From Amblyomma americanum (taxonomy: Eukaryota; Arthropoda; Arachnida; Ixodida; Ixodidae), in contig NC_135500.1 of the NCBI RefSeq assembly GCF_052857255.1, forward strand, positions 102,656,048 through 102,720,047: a stretch of DNA of 64,000 nucleotides. Reading direction: 5' to 3'. Position numbers and translations under genes: made by a program. The notes beneath the pieces were generated by a model that worked only from the letters and a program-made list of their open reading frames with translations, was not told where the DNA came from and did no database searches. How positions within the stretch are numbered: position 1 is the first letter of the stretch; the number at the start of each line of letters is the position of its first letter. This document shows, in pieces, positions 1-14,700 of the stretch.

Positions 1-2554
1 CCCGAAGCCAAAATCTAAAAAGTTACATAGCCTTGACTAACCTTGCAAAACGAAAAAAGCGTATACTGCAGACTAGGCCTCAGGACTCTCAACAGCACTG
101 GGTTGGTCTCAATTGCGTAGGACCCTGTATTCCTTTAAAACTTGGTTACATTTAGCTTGGACACCCGGTGTACCCTCAAACGATAGACACTGTAGATTAC
201 ACGAGAAGCTGTTCTCAAAACGAAAGTAACATTGAAGTTATTACGGCATCAAAAGGGCAAATACAAGAGGAATTTCCATAGACATATAACCATATGATGA
301 GAAAAAACGCAGCAATATAAACAACTCAAGGGATGAATTAATGAGATAACTATGCAATAGCGAAGTCATTTTAATCACTTAAAAAAAAACCTTTAACTTG
401 AACTGTATAATGAAAAAGTGACTCCACATCCAAAACAATGTCAGTCGGTAGAAGAAATAGGTTCAAAAGCTAAGCAATTTTATAGTCTGAATGTGGTATC
501 TCATATGAACTTATATTCAAGTTATATTTACAATAGATCATAGTTTTGCCATTTGCAGTGGTTTTTGCTTGCATATATGTTGCTTGCGCACATCTGTAGT
601 CCGTATTGTATGCGCCAGCTCGAATTTAAAATGAATCGCAATAATAATTCACCACGGCAACTTTTTTGAACAGACAACCAAAGGCCACTGCTATTGTACG
701 TGATCCCCGCCAGTAAAGTACATTTGGGTTAGCGGGAAACCATCTGCGGGAGTGGAAGCGCCGAGACAGTGAATTGCGCCAAACGAGCCAAGTGCATCTC
801 AGACCCTGCTTAATGAAGTGGACCAGTTTGCCTGCTAGCAAGTAGTAAGAGTTTACAGCTGTCTCCGTCATAGTATCTTCATTTCATCAGCCCGAAAAAA
901 AGATCATTCGAAATATATCAGCTATAAGGTCTACAGAGGGTGCTGCGAGATCTCTAGTGTAGTCCCGAAGCGTGGGTAAGAATTCCACTGTCAGGCGCCT
1001 GGTCTCATCACTTGACGCTGTCCTCTTTTGAAAAGGGCACTGCTTCGGATCGGTCAATGCCCATAACACAGTTTTCGAAATTTGCCCACCTGTTGGTGTA
1101 CTTTGCTCGAATGCATACTTTGATAGACATGAGAAAAGTTTGGATCCTCCTGTACGCATGAATCCCATCGCTGCATGCATTATAGTTTTTACTAGAACAC
1201 CCTATTTTATGCCGAATACTTATGTCCCCTCGGTTATGGACAAAACACTATCTTATTTTCCTACCGCGAGCAGATTTTGGTTAAACCGAGTTTTATTATA
1301 GAAACCGTTTACGAAAATCTACCTTGTCGGCACAAAAAGTTGTAGAAACAGCAGGGAAAGTTTAATTTGATTAATAATGGATATAGCGCTAAGTGGTGGC
1401 TGCAGAGAAGTGTTTGCAATTTTAAAGCTGTTTAGGGCTCGTTAAGCGTGGCTTTTCATCAGGGTAATTTAGAAAAGTTCTGCTTAAAAGCGGGTCCTCA
1501 GAACATACATAGATGACCTGAAGTCTTAATATTAAAACCTAATTAATACGTACAAGTTTATAAGTTTCAAGCAGAGACGCTTATATGGAAACACCGTAAT
1601 CCCGGGAAACTCGCGTTTCTTAAGCGAAACAATAGCTGTGAACATCAAGCGCTTGTACAGCCACCTGTCCTGGCGCGTATTCTGAGGTGACCTTTCATTT
1701 CCTCGGTATGAACTTGGCTCAATTTTCTCTCCCTTTTACGCTGCCACATAAGCAGGCAAGTGCTATGTATTTCGCTCCAAGAAAAGTAGGGCTCGAAAGG
1801 ATATTCGCGGCTCATCATCCCAAGCTAAATTCTTGTGCCGGCCGCTTTGCGAATGCCTTTTCTCCTTCGTGGGCAGTCACTGGTTTATGTTTCTGCAATA
1901 TTTTGCTATGTTTATTTTCTTCATTCTTTGAATACTGCGGTCGGTATGAGGTCTGATCGCTCCGTTTACCACGTGAGCCGATTTATCGCATGCTGTCTGT
2001 GCTCGATAAGATTGTTCTGGAGGGATCGCTATCGCCCGCGACCGCTGACTACGTTATTCAACACTTTTTCGCGGCAGTGTAGAGGTCCCTGCTGTCTGGA
2101 AAATGTCCGGTCACCTTTGAATACAACGCGGCCGAGAGCGGCGCTCAATTTGATGTCCACGATTGCCAAATGTACGTATCGATATCCCCGCCGCCTAGTG
2201 GCTATCTGTTCACTGTGGGCATAAGTTTCAACAATAAATATTTGGGTTGACTGCGACTGTGTTATGTCTGCGTGAAAATATTCTTCTCGTCTAGAGGCTC
2301 GTGCCTCACCCGTTGGGGTGAGGGGGAAAAAGGGTCTTTCATTCCTCAAACCGGTAAAAATGTCCTCACGCAAGACCACGGTCATATTACCTTAGACCTC
2401 TTTTTCAGAAACCTGCGCCATATCCTTTGTAAAAGGTGGCGCGTCCAACCAATAAATCACCGGTATCGCCTACTGCCCCTTCTAGTCTAGTGCTGGATGA
2501 GCGGTGGTAGACGCACTGAAGAAGTATACCGAGCTCTGCGCTCTGAATAAAAGT
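1..2554. other. Upstream flank of SLC45; no supported gene
   Basis: AT-rich to about 1.8 kb, then more GC-rich. Open stretches (for example 887-1180 on -) lack splice borders or family motifs. A small perfect inverted repeat, cctcaccc-gttg-gggtgagg, lies at about 2304-2323. The SLC45 promoter and first exon probably lie here or further upstream but no core element can be named. Confidence 0.4.
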
Positions 2555-2577
2555 TCTCTATCTTTCCTGTGCAGCAG
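2555..2577 (+). other. Splice acceptor before the SLC45 start codon
   Basis: A polypyrimidine run followed by gcagcag allows cleavage after 2574 or 2577. No stop codon separates it from the ATG, so an upstream coding exon cannot be fully excluded, but no upstream frame with SLC45 character was seen. Confidence 0.55.
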
Positions 2578-2602
2578 CGCCAGCAGCGAGCCGACGGCGG
2601 CG

Positions 2603-2737
2603 ATGAGCTCCCGGTCATGGCGGCAGCTACCCTGGACCGTGGGCATCAACCTGGTTGCCTTTGGCGCCCACCTGTGCGCCTGCGGCTGCTTCGTCTACCT
2701 GCCGCCCATGCTGCGAAAGGCCGGCTTCTCCGAAAAG
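2603..2737 (+). CDS. SLC45 coding exon 1 (N-terminus, helix 1)
   Basis: Encodes residues 1-45, starting MSSRSWRQLPWTVGINLV and covering helix 1. The donor is AAAAG|gtgggc, phase 0. The ATG at 2603 has a purine at -3 and A at +4. A pyrimidine-rich acceptor (tctttcctgtgcag) ends at 2574, so 2575-2602 may be 5' UTR of a second transcript exon. Confidence 0.85.
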
Positions 2738-5700
2738 GTGGGCGGCGACCAGCCTCAAATGCCCCTATCATATAGATGCCGTAATGTGGAATTTGATGCC
2801 ACCTGATAAGACGACGAGCTTTCACTCTGCCGCTGATAGCACGGATTGCGGCACGCTCGCTTGCCCTTAGGGCTGCGCGAGTAATGGGTGCGGGCTCTCT
2901 TTAAATGCAAAATTGAAAAGGAAAATACCCGCAACCGACAGTCTGCATGGTATCGTGCATCTTTGAGTGTAGAACTCGGGCAATGCAACAATAATGAGAG
3001 CAAAAATAATTTCAGAAAATGAGCTTGGGCAGGGCATGTAATGCGAAAGCAAGATAACTGCTGGTCCCTAAGGGTAACGGAGTGGATCCCAAGAGAAGGC
3101 AAGCGTAGCAGAGGGAGACAGAAAGATAGGTGGGCGGATGAGATTAATCGTGTCTTCGACTGGTCGCTTTAGATCGCTCTAGAGCGCTCTGAGAGGCGAC
3201 CGCACATTCGGCTGGTGGAAACCGGCCGCTCTGACTACATTCGGCTGGTTCTTTCCGAGCGCTCGCCTCGCGCTCCGAGAAAAAAGTTGGAGCGGCTCCG
3301 AGATGTGTTTACGTGACAGAGCCACTTCCGCCATTTCGCGAAAGCGGGGCGAGGCCTCGGCGTTACCTACGCGTAGGCAGAAGCAAGTGTAGGCTTTTGA
3401 CGCAGTCACGCTTGCTGCGTTGTGTTTTGCGGGTGCCGCGCTGTGTGAGGCAAAATGTTCAAGAAACGCCTGATAAGCATATACGCTAGTAACGCGGTCT
3501 GTGTTGCTGTCGCATGACAACAGCGATTGCAACAGCAGCTCAGACGAGGACGACAGTGGTATCCACAAGGCGATGTTCGAAAAATGAGCGTCCCGTGGGA
3601 CGGAAAGCCGGGGTAGCGATCACTACAGGCTAAGAGGCGACCGCAATGCAAACTATGTGCGACCACGTGCGGCTAAATGTAATCAAGGGACCTTACGTGC
3701 GGCTACTGTTGACATCAGCAGCGCTGCCGCGTAGTGGTTCCGAAAGTTACGTCCCCCTTCTGCCTTCTGCGCTTCCGCTTTAAAAACTCACTGACCATTC
3801 GGCTTGACTAGTCTCGCTATGCGCTCAGAGCGAGAGCGGCTCCCACTCTGCCAGATCCGAACCGGATCGTGGCAGCGATCAGTCGAAAACACCATAAGAA
3901 GTTTGCGGGCATACCGTGGGCGCAGCTAGCAAAGGACAGGGTTAATTGTATAGACATGGGAGAGGCCTTTGCTAAGGTGCCTAGAGTGGGCAGTCTAGCC
4001 ACTCTACCTTTGCCTTGCAGTGGGCGTTGTCAGGCTGATGATGATGATGAAAAAGTTTCGACACTGAAAGCAAATTTATTGCAAGGCTGAAACTTCCTGT
4101 GACCATGTCACAGACTATATAGAGAAGCGATTTCAGAGAGCGACAAAGCCCTTTTATCCCCTTTGCCTTTTCCTCGCATATCATATTCTCGGTGAAACGC
4201 TTTCACTTACGGACAGTATTCGGTAACGACCCAGCCCCCCCTCCCCCAATTCATAATTATGCCGTCATAATTGCAAATGATCGTCGCGTTTGATGAATGG
4301 CGACTGACATGTTGCTTGCTACAGTCACCAGCCACTGACGTCCTAAGCGATCGCTACCTATGCTAGATAGCTTAACAATGGATAAGGATGAAGAATTGCT
4401 GAAAAAGCCAGCCTCAGGTTGTATAATGGGTGCCAGCCTTGCGTAACCTCCTCGAGCGTCAGGAGAGAAATTTGACCACGTTTCAAATACTGTAGTGGTC
4501 GCAGCAGAAGTGACCTGGGGGATTTCGTAAGGCGCAGTAGAGATTTCTGTGCCAGTGAAATGTGCTTTTCTGGTGTGCTCACTGCCGAAAAAGTGCACGG
4601 CTAAGCGATAAAAGTAATGTTTCCATGATTAGAAACGCAGCTAGTACTTAAAGACGTGCTGTGTGGAGGCCACTGACAGGGAATTCAGTAGGGACCATTT
4701 CAGTTTTGTATGCATGCTTGACTGGCTGTCCAGTATCCACTTTCTTCGGGTATACACAGGCTTCATGAAGCTTTTTGTCCCCGAATGCACAATACAAAAG
4801 AAGTTGCGACACGCAGATAGCATACCGTGCTTGCCTCCATAGCCTCTCTGTATATGGGCCCTGCATGCGACGTACGACACATCAGCTTTGGATGCAGCGA
4901 CCGCGGCTCTCTTTGCAGTCCCGTGGCGTGATCCTCGGCATGGGCCCTTTCCTGTGCATCCTTGGCGTGCCCGTGGTGGGCGCATGGAGTGACCGGTGCC
5001 GCTCCCGGCTGGGGCGCCGGCGGCCTTTCCTGCTAGGGCTAGGGGCGCTTCTGGCGCTGGCGCTGGGGGCAATCGCGTACGGTGACGTCATCTTCGGGCC
5101 GGCTGCCCACGGTCCCGTGCTGGCGGTGGCTACCGTGGTCCTTGACTTCGCCACGCAGGTGAGAATCCTCGTACTCCTTTCCGTGTACGTCGAGATTATG
5201 AGCAGAAGTTGGTCACTAAGCTGCACCACCAGTGCCTCTATTTCGATGGATGTCACATCACTGGCCTCGATCCCTATGGGGCACGTTTGGACGCGCAGTT
5301 TGTTCACTCGATCGCGCGATATTGCACCACTATAGTAATCATGAAAAGCAGTGGCCAAGGTCAAAGTGCTGCGTGCTGGTGGCTGACGAATGTCGTAAGC
5401 TCACTAGAATACTTTTATAAAGAGCCTGTACACGAAGTAAAAGGCCACGGAAATTTTTTCGCTCATTTCGCGTGGTATACCGCTAATTGGGTGCTCTCTG
5501 CTTATCACAGCACGAGATGAGCGGGCACGAACGCTGGCGCATGGGACGGATGAAGATAGGACGAAAATTATTGTGGGACTATAAAAAGAACGAAAAATAA
5601 AGTGTCCCTGCCCGTATAGGACATATATGACTTGATTGGCTCAAACAGGCTGATCTGCCTGACACTGGAATCAAGGAGGCGCTGGAAGCATGCTTCGCGG

Positions 5701-8700
5701 CTGCCGCTACACCTGCGTATCGCACAGCGCTAGCATTGTCTCGTTGTTTCCGCATGTAGATATCTGCACTTTCCGCTGCGGGCAGCTTTTCTAGCGACAT
5801 GAAATGGCATGGCAGCAAAGAGAACGCAGCATGCAATGAAGCAGCATGAACGTTTCCATCTTGCTCCAAAGATACCTTCATGCTGCAGAGTTTATTTCTA
5901 TCTGCAACCTTAGGATCCCCGGCGTTCATTGCGAATTCTCCGCGGCTCCTTTCAGAGATAATGATGGCTGTTCACCATGGTGCATGATCAACAATCACAT
6001 GCGCTTGCGAGCCCTCAGACTTAGAGCCGGTTTTGCTGCTGCATGCGTCAGCATTCCCTACCCTGTTTTGATTTCCGCGATAGCGTGAGCGGCGATCTCA
6101 AAATGAAAGTGACGTTAGCCTCTCAGAAGTCATGTACACGACAGCTCCGCCTGTGGCTTCGTGGTTTGTGGCGAAAAATACAATTTCATTCCATAACTCT
6201 TCCTTTGAAGGCTCCTATTCTCTAAGAACTTCAGGAGCAGCTGGAAATTTGGACGCATCCTAGTTCTTAGCACCAGAGGTGCCACAACACAAATGACTTC
6301 GCCTAACGGCGCATCCCACCTGTTAGGATTGCAGGGAGGGGGGGGGGGGGGGCTTTTTGCTCCTCCTGAAAGCACGGGAAGTTGGTACTACCTGCAGGAA
6401 ATTCTGCACAAGTCCCTCAACATCACCATTCGAGCATAAAGTTTTCAGGACATGTACAGTTAGCCTGGCGTAAAGGCAGAGTCGGCGCTCAATTCAACAA
6501 AGAAAACGGCTTCTACCAACAAAATTCTAGCTATAGTATGATTTAGAAGTGAAGACGGCAGAGATAATGAGAACTGGTATGCCGCAAGCTGCCTCGCAAA
6601 CTCTGGTCACTTACGAAATGGCATTCTCGTGGGCAATTAAACATCAGCTAACGGGTATGCTGAAGCAGGCATTTAATAGAGCGTCACAGTGCATTGCATG
6701 ATTGCACACGGTTTCGAATACTTATACTGTGCACTGGACCGCGCTTGTACAAGCCAGGAAAGAATCGCATTCATTCGAGTGGAATGGCCAGTTTAGGGAG
6801 GCCACTGGATGCTCCCTCCTGCAACGTATCATCGTGAGCGTGACCGTTCTCTTCATACAGCGTGTGCTTGACACTAGTGCAGGAGATGTGGTGGCTAATT
6901 AGCCATTCAGTAACATTCTTAGGATTTGGCACAATTGACCTAAGAGTTGTATATTGGTGATCATTCGCGGTTAGTCAGCGATAGGCAAAGTTTTGTAAAC
7001 ATCAAGAACTTCAAATTGGATGCATCGGAGTCTGTATAGTTTCATTGCCAGAAGCGAGGACATGATCGATATCTTTATAATAATATATGCAACCAGGAAT
7101 AATTGAGCAATAATGACATTGCCGCTGTTGGATTAGCGCTGAAGGAAAGTTGTAACATTTTTATCATATCAATTCCTGCTCATGAAATTGTACAGTAGGA
7201 GGGCACCGTTTTTGCTGTTTGTTTTCTTCACGTCCGCCCGAACATTTAATTTGAGCATCTGAAGTTTTGTCTTAATCTCTTCGTGAAAGTGAAGAACAGG
7301 CCAGTGACTGCTTCGTAGAACCGGTCAAAGTACAATGTAACAACAATAAAGTTCTTATTAAAAAGTCTCAGCCGCCGCGGTGGCTGAGTGGTTATGGCGC
7401 TCGGCTGCTGACCCGAAAGACGCGGGTTCGAACCAGGCCCCGGCGGTCGATTCTAGAGGCCCGTGTACTGTGCAGTGTCAGTGCACGTTAAAGAACCCCA
7501 GGTGGTCAAAATTTCCAGAGCCCTTCACTACGTCGTCCCTCATAGCCTGAGCCGCTTTGGGACGTTAAACGCCTGTAAACCATAAACCTCAAAAAGTACT
7601 GCTCTGTGATAAGTGGCTGGAATAGGTTTTTGTGTAAAAAGAATACTTCAACATGAAAAATATGTGTTCTTTTTCTTTGAACCACACACCGGAAGTTTAC
7701 AGCTGACAATGGCTATTTTCACCCACCTCCTATTTTGCCTCTTTCATGCCGCACTCAGGACAGCCTTCACGCCACGTACGTATGAAAGGAAACATAATAA
7801 AACTCATCTCAGTCATTTTTTTGGTATTTCGTCGTGTAGTATGCTCTAAGGCACCTTCATAGGCATGCACTTAAGGTAAGACGTTTTCTTGGTCTAGTTT
7901 GTTCACGTCGGAGGCTGAAATCAACCATAAGATGAAAGAGCGTCCAACATACACAGCTGATCGGAAGTTCAGCTGAAAATTTTTTGAAAATTTAGCAGTG
8001 TGTTCACCTATTTAACCCTTCATACAGCGTACAACCAATGCATACAGAATAGGACACAAATATGAACAGCACGAAATAACACAGTGCACCGTTTGCAGCG
8101 AAGTCGAAACGGCACGGTGTGACAAACACCATTCAACGCTTTTTACTGGCTGTCTCTCTAAAGTGTGTCCATTAAGTCTAGCTATGGATGCGCGTATAGA
8201 GAGCAGTCTCGTCGCTATTTCAGCGAGAGTGCTTGGTAGCTTGTGAGTAGGAAATAACCCAAGAAGGCATTTTGCCGAGCAGAGCAAGCGCTACGCTTGC
8301 CATCGAAAATACTTATTGCACGTTAGTTTCTAGATGAGCCTGATTATCAAGCTGGAATCCGATATGACGTAGGCTTTTCGTGCACGTGACGTTTCCACCC
8401 ATCATCTGCAAAGTTTATTCCACCACAGGGCAGATGTACCCAGTTGCCCCCTATCACTGCGGTCTTGCGCCAGTTTAACCAAGTCATTTCCTCATATTTT
8501 CTCCGTGGTTATGATTTCGTTGGTTCTTTTCAGGTAACAAATTTAGCACAACACTAGAAAGACACAAAGGAGACACACGGGATAAAGCGCTTCCTTTCAT
8601 TCGTCGGTGGTGCACTAGATTAAGTGTCGTTAGTGTAGCCTTGCTTAGATTTTTCGAATAAAATTCACACATCAGCACTTGTCCCGGTCATGTGTTTTCC

Positions 8701-11700
8701 TCCCCTATACGTTCACGAGACGTTTATTTGCACATTCTTCAGCAAACTATACACTCTCAATTGTTTTGCAACCACAATACGCTTATTATGGATAACATGG
8801 ACGAGGACGTACGGAAAAAGACAACGGGTCGTGGCGGAGCTATAAACTAAATCATTATTTAACCAAGACGAGATTTTATGTAGAAACGGAACAGGGTGCC
8901 AGCGCAGGAAATGCGAATTCGTATAATTTTTATTTACTTATTTATAGGATACTGTACATCAATTGCCCCAGCAGGAGGTACATATGAAATATATATGAGA
9001 ACAAAACTCTAGAAAACAGGAATAATAAAAGGAGATAAATGTCTATTTGTCGCCAACTGCTGCCTTCCTGTCAACCTATACATCAGGAATCGAAGCTACA
9101 GAAGGCTTGCTAACACAACTTTCTTGCATATTGCTAATAAAATGTTTCTTCTATCTTTTCCTCGCACCAGTACACGTGTTTTATGAAACTTCAGCTTGCA
9201 GACAGCTTGTGACAAAAAAATATAAAAATAAAAGAAAATTTGTCATGCATGCGCATTTGCATTGGTAGCGCCCACATAAAGATTCAGTCTGTAGTTGCGC
9301 TACGTCCCGTTACTGTGTTTTTCGTTTTCCTTACATGCTCGTCCATTATGTAGTACACACTGAACGCATTCAGGTTAAAAAGATATGCAGTACCAACTCC
9401 CGCCATTTCTCACATTTCTCATACATTCCCGCTTTTTGACTTCCAACAGTTCCGCTATTTTTAATCTGCCTCGTTTAATTAACCACAGAGCTGGCACAGT
9501 AAGGTAGCACTGGTCTCAAGCCTAGGGGTAGGTTACCACTGGCAGGAAAACCTTAGTAGCTGGGCAGTGACAAATATCTAATTTCATTAGCCCATCTTCA
9601 GTGACAACGAGTGACCTGAGCAGCTTCGTAAGTTCATCTACAAATGCTCTTAGAGAGGAGAAGGCGGGAGGCTGGTCGCTGGTGAGAGGTACTGATTCTC
9701 TTGACTGTAATGCTGAGGCTAATCTCGTTATTGTCTCTGCCATGCTAATTCGACCTATTCCGAGTGTCACAAAGCAGGAGCCGTTGCAAAATGTAATGCA
9801 TACGCAAGCCGTTGCAGTTCTGCATTTCTTCACCATTCTTTAGTTGATGTGCAGTGTCAAGTTTAATAGTAAAATCAAACTTCACGCTCTGTTTGACCAT
9901 TTTGACCAGTCTGTTGATAGCGACGTAGTAAATGTGCAAACACACACCAGGAGACAGCGACGTAGGAAAATGTCATTTACGACAAATACAAATCGACGGG
10001 GAAGTGCTCTGGTGCCATGTACCATTCGAGCTCTGCCGTTCACATTAAACTCGATGCGCATCGCCAAGCGTGCCAGCCAGTGCCCCTATAACGCGTACTG
10101 TGTTTTGGCAAGCCATCAACCCAACAAATTTGTTGTCGCCTTGAATCATTCAAACCAGTGGATACTGTACTTCGCTGAACAACTGTACTCTCAAAGTAGA
10201 AATAATTCCATGGAACTGCGCTTACCTTGGGGTCAAAACAAGAAATTTTCAGTAGGCACTTACAAACTGCAACTGGAGGCCAGCGACTGGCAACTGCTCA
10301 TAAAAACTACCGCATGGCAACCCTGTGGGCGGTATAATGTATTTTTTCTCCCGTATTCCCCGTCCAGTCACACGTCTTTACAGCAGCTGTCAATATTATG
10401 GCGCGACTTGGTTCACCTCGTTTTGTGCACGTTCGTTGCTCTCTCTAGGCGCTGTTGAACCCTTCCCAGTCGCTGCTGTATGACCTTGTGGCTGATGTGG
10501 ACTTCGGATTCTCCGTCTACTCGTTCACGCTGTCACTGGGAGGCCTCTTCGGTTACCTGCTCAGCGCGCTCGACTGGACTGGCACGGCCCTCGGCTACGC
10601 CGGACAGGTGAGCTGGCGAACGCTGGGCTCAGCGCTCAAACGTGCGGCCCTACATGGGAGGAACCAACCCGTTGGAACCGCACAGCATGTCCACGCCGTA
10701 GCGCATTTGCTCTCCGAGGTCCGCGTATTGATACGCGGTAAAGTGAAGGGAAACCACACGCAGCCGAAGGCGTATGTTTACCGGACTACTGAGGCAACTT
10801 GCCTGCACCAACAGGAGCGCATGTCACAGCCGGTTTCGAGGCCTCCATGTGCACTTTACGGGTATGGGAGATGCGGTGGGTTGTCGGGTGCCTCGATACA
10901 ACGGCACCCTATAGCATTGTGCTGGGTCCTGTCGCGCGGCTTCCACGTTAAGCAGCACGTCAGGTTTCTTCGCCACTGCGCACAAATCACACGGCTGCAC
11001 AAGAGTGGAAATGCAAAGGCCTTTGCCTGTCCTCTCGTTCTCCCTCCATGTTTCTTTATTTTTTAAAAATCTTTTATTATGTTACTTCGTTTTTATGCCT
11101 ATTTTTATTTTTTTTCATATTTCTGTTTTTTTATTTCAATATGTATATAGTGCTTATTAGCTGCTGCTTAATCAACTTTTGCATTTTATTTTATTTACCA
11201 TACCACTTACGATTGACAGTGCGTGCAGACAACTTACGTCCACAAACCTCCGTATGCAACTTCCGTCCTGGCCACTCATGAGCCAACAAAGGCTTACGCC
11301 TTAAAAATGGTTTTCGCTTCCAGCGTGGAGGTAGCTTGGAATAGGAGGCAGAAGGAAATCTAACAACACAACATTCGCACATAGTCAGAATGCTCGTGGC
11401 ACATCCTAGCACTTATGTTTTTGCCGTCTGCGTGGCGATTAAGAATACGAAGTGGCAGTCCACAAGTACCTGAGAGTAAATATTATGCGAACGAGCTAAG
11501 AAACTTTTATACGATGAGGGGTGAGTTAAAAGAGTCTGCTTTTCTTTAAAACAAAAGGTAGTTTCAAAAGTAGTTGGCTATTCCTCTCACGTAGCTTTGA
11601 CAGTCGAGTAGCTTTGCCCCAACCTGGAATAGCCGGACTACCTTTTTCGATAGTCAAATACATTTCAAGAATGAGGCGGCAGATAGCTCTCAGACGGGGC

Positions 11701-14700
11701 CGCCCAACAAATGGATTTGAATTGACTGTGGCCATCGGAAATAGCTTGGCTTTGAGGCGAAGTTTCTCAGCTGGTATGATGAGAGAACTCTCTCTAGCCA
11801 ATAAAAATCACGTTCTGGCGGACCCTGACAATAAATGCCACGTGGGCTAGGGAATGGGCGCTCCCGAAGGCATGCTACCGGTAGTAACTTGACCCAGGTG
11901 GGCTTCGGAGTGGGTGTTCTTGATGAGAGGGAGGTATAGCTGTCATCACTCCGCAGGTGCCCCATGAAAGGACGTAAAGAGCATCGAGCTTTAATTATTG
12001 TCATTCCCTACATGTCAAATGCCTCGCCCAGTGAACTCTTGTCCTCTGTTAGCTGCAGCAACACTACCTCCCACAAATATCCTGAGCTCTCTTCAGACCT
12101 GACTGCACTGTCCTTTGCCGCGTTTACCTTCTTTTGGAATTCGCGGGACTGCCCTAAGAGACCAGTGGTTTTTATGCTTATAAGACTGTTCACTCTATGG
12201 ATTAGCGTTAATGGAAGGTGGCAGAAAACCAAGTGCGGCCACTGCGATGTGCAAAGTAATGAAGAAAACATCAACATACTCCAATAACGTGTAGAAAAAA
12301 GTGGTGCGCACAAGGCATTCGTGGCTCATTTTCGGCCCTGTTACATAACGACGTGTGCATATCGGTGCTGATGGCACACTTTCTACCGTACAGGAACGTG
12401 CCGTGTTCCTGCTGATGCTGCTGGCGCTGGGCACTTGCATGACAGTCACGCTCGTCCTCGCCAAGGAGAAGCCCCTGCCTCCGCCTAAAAGCAATGGCAG
12501 CGTGGCCAACGGGGACCCGGTGCGCTCGCCGCCTCCGTGCGCGCTCGTGGTGCTTGACAAGGGACTCGCGGGAGGCGGCACCGGAGGCATTCCTGCAGTT
12601 GTTTGCAACGGCAATGGTCCGGTTGCGTGTGACCCCGGTAAGTAGCACTGCCAAAGAAGCGCCGCCAAGAGTGTCTAGAGAGAAGGGCTCATAAACATAT
12701 ATGGAGAACGCTCATACAGATTCGTCGCACTGCACTTGTGGCCCATAGTTCAAGCCATTGCTTAGGAGCTGCCATTTCTCAGGAATTTCTGCTTATAAGT
12801 AACGGCTTTGCTTAAGCGAATTTCGGCCTGTGGTGTAAGTGTGCCGAAATATTATTCGAAAGCACCAATCTGTGCATCGCCATCCCTAATATGCATGAAC
12901 GGAAGCCAGCTTTCATATTTTGCAGCAGTAAATCGTAGCCGCTGTCTTATTTCAGAGGAGGTAATTCAAGAATGCGACCGACTTTGTGCTGTCAAAAAAG
13001 AAAAGATGAAAATCGTGTTATTCATTTTTTTTGCGTTTCCTTAGCATCAACCAAAGTACTCATCTCCCTTCCTGCTCGGACTCGCGTTGGTTACACTCTG
13101 TCCAAGCTATTTCGCCGCAGCAAAGAGCGCTAATACGCAGCCACCACAAACACAGTGTGGAAATTGTGGTCCACGTGGCCTCCTCATGCGTGTCAACGGC
13201 ACAGCTTAACGATTCATCCTAATGTTCCCTGCTCTACCGCCATGCCGGTGCATTCTGGGTACCAAGATGCTGAAAATTTAAGCATATTTTTTTGGTCTCA
13301 TGTAGAATATTCCTGCGAACTGGTTTGAGGTCCATTCTTTCGGTGCTCGGGACATCCCAACAGAAAAAGCATGCATGGCCCATCGATGGGCAGACGCCAG
13401 GCTATCCATGGCACGAACTCGGCAAACCAGCTCGGGCCGCAGTTGGGGATTGACATTGGCCTTGTACGAGCCGATCACCGCTTACCGACGTCGGACCATG
13501 TGCCGCCCAGCGACGAATTACCTTCATCTTTAGCTGTACAAAATACATGAAAAATATTTGCAAAGCCTAATTTGCATTTCCTGTATTATTTAGACACGAA
13601 ATGAAAAAGAACGGTCTGCACTTATCGCAATGGCATAGTCGTTTGGCCGAAGGCCGACAAATTTACTGGTGTAATCTCAATAATTGGGAGGGTACGGGCG
13701 AAGAGATAGTTGTACGGAAATGAAAAATTATTTGCAATGGGAATCTCTTGCTTCTCGTTGAATGAAGTTAAGGCTAAAATTATTCTACTCAATATTTCGC
13801 GATAAAACCGGCATAAATCGGGAAATTTGTTTTAAACAGCCCTTTTACGTTTCAAAACGACTTGATCATTCTAGCAAAATTCGAGAGTACCGTGCCAGGG
13901 CAAACTTGCTTGCGAATTAATTTTTTGTCAAGACGGTGCAACAGTGGAATCGTTTATCGGAGGTGCAAGTGTGCTCTGTTAATGAAGATGTCCTTTTTGC
14001 AAATTTGTAACCCCCCTGCTGTAACGCCTTTGGGCAATGCGGGGTAATTATTGAATACAGAATAAAGAATATTATCACGCTTTCACAAAGACCAATGCTT
14101 AACGACAAGCAGATGCGACATGCAGATCAAGCTATAGAAACACTATACAAGCCAGCAAAAGTCATGTAGCACCAACATATGATGCATACATCCACAGGAC
14201 GAAAAATTCACATGCGCTTATATACTCGAAATCTAAGACCCTGCTGTTGGAGCCGGAGGCTTTTGCACGTTAAGCAATATTTGTTCAGTTCTGGTTCTCT
14301 GACGACAAAAACGAGAAATGCATATGAGTGGACTGCGTTGTAAATACCTTCTATTAGAAAAGACATAATAGCCCACTCTGCAATCTTTTTTGCCAATATT
14401 ATGCGGACATAATTGTAATGAGACTATATTTTCTCAGGCACTACGACTGACCGATGCGCGCTTCGTGAAAGTCTTACTTTTGTATATTTTGAAAACGTTC
14501 TGCCAGCTGTTACACGTAAGATCAAGACATGTAGTATTTTGACCAGCGGCTCTGCCCTATTTACGCACAATTCTCTCAAAATTTAGCCGAAGTACTTCGT
14601 GGACCGCTGTCGGCCTGTGTTTGCTTGTCTATGCGTCGGCGCCCCATATTTGCTTGCCTACGCGTCGGCGGCTTGTATTTGCGTGCCTACGTGTCGACGG

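Larger units (their letters stand above)
5159..10448. other. SLC45 intron 2; one SINE, otherwise unexplained
   Basis: The 5.3-kb intron holds a 15-G run at 6338-6352 and a SINE at 7371-7590. The antisense of about 8500-8700 ends in a CTTTGTGTCTTTCTAG-type string that faintly resembles Penelope 3' ends. No exon with good borders was found. Confidence 0.45.

Noticed and set aside
887..1180. 97-codon - frame upstream of SLC45
   Set aside because: Reads plausibly but no family, no paired exon and no clear donor; left unannotated.
2569..2870. Alternative + frames over SLC45 exon 1
   Set aside because: Shadows of the GC-rich exon; only the frame starting at 2603 gives helix 1 and joins exon 2.
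9844..10458. 204-codon + frame in SLC45 intron 2
   Set aside because: Begins in ordinary intron sequence, runs into the exon 3 acceptor, has no domain or splice logic, and overlapping - frames are equally open. Judged chance.
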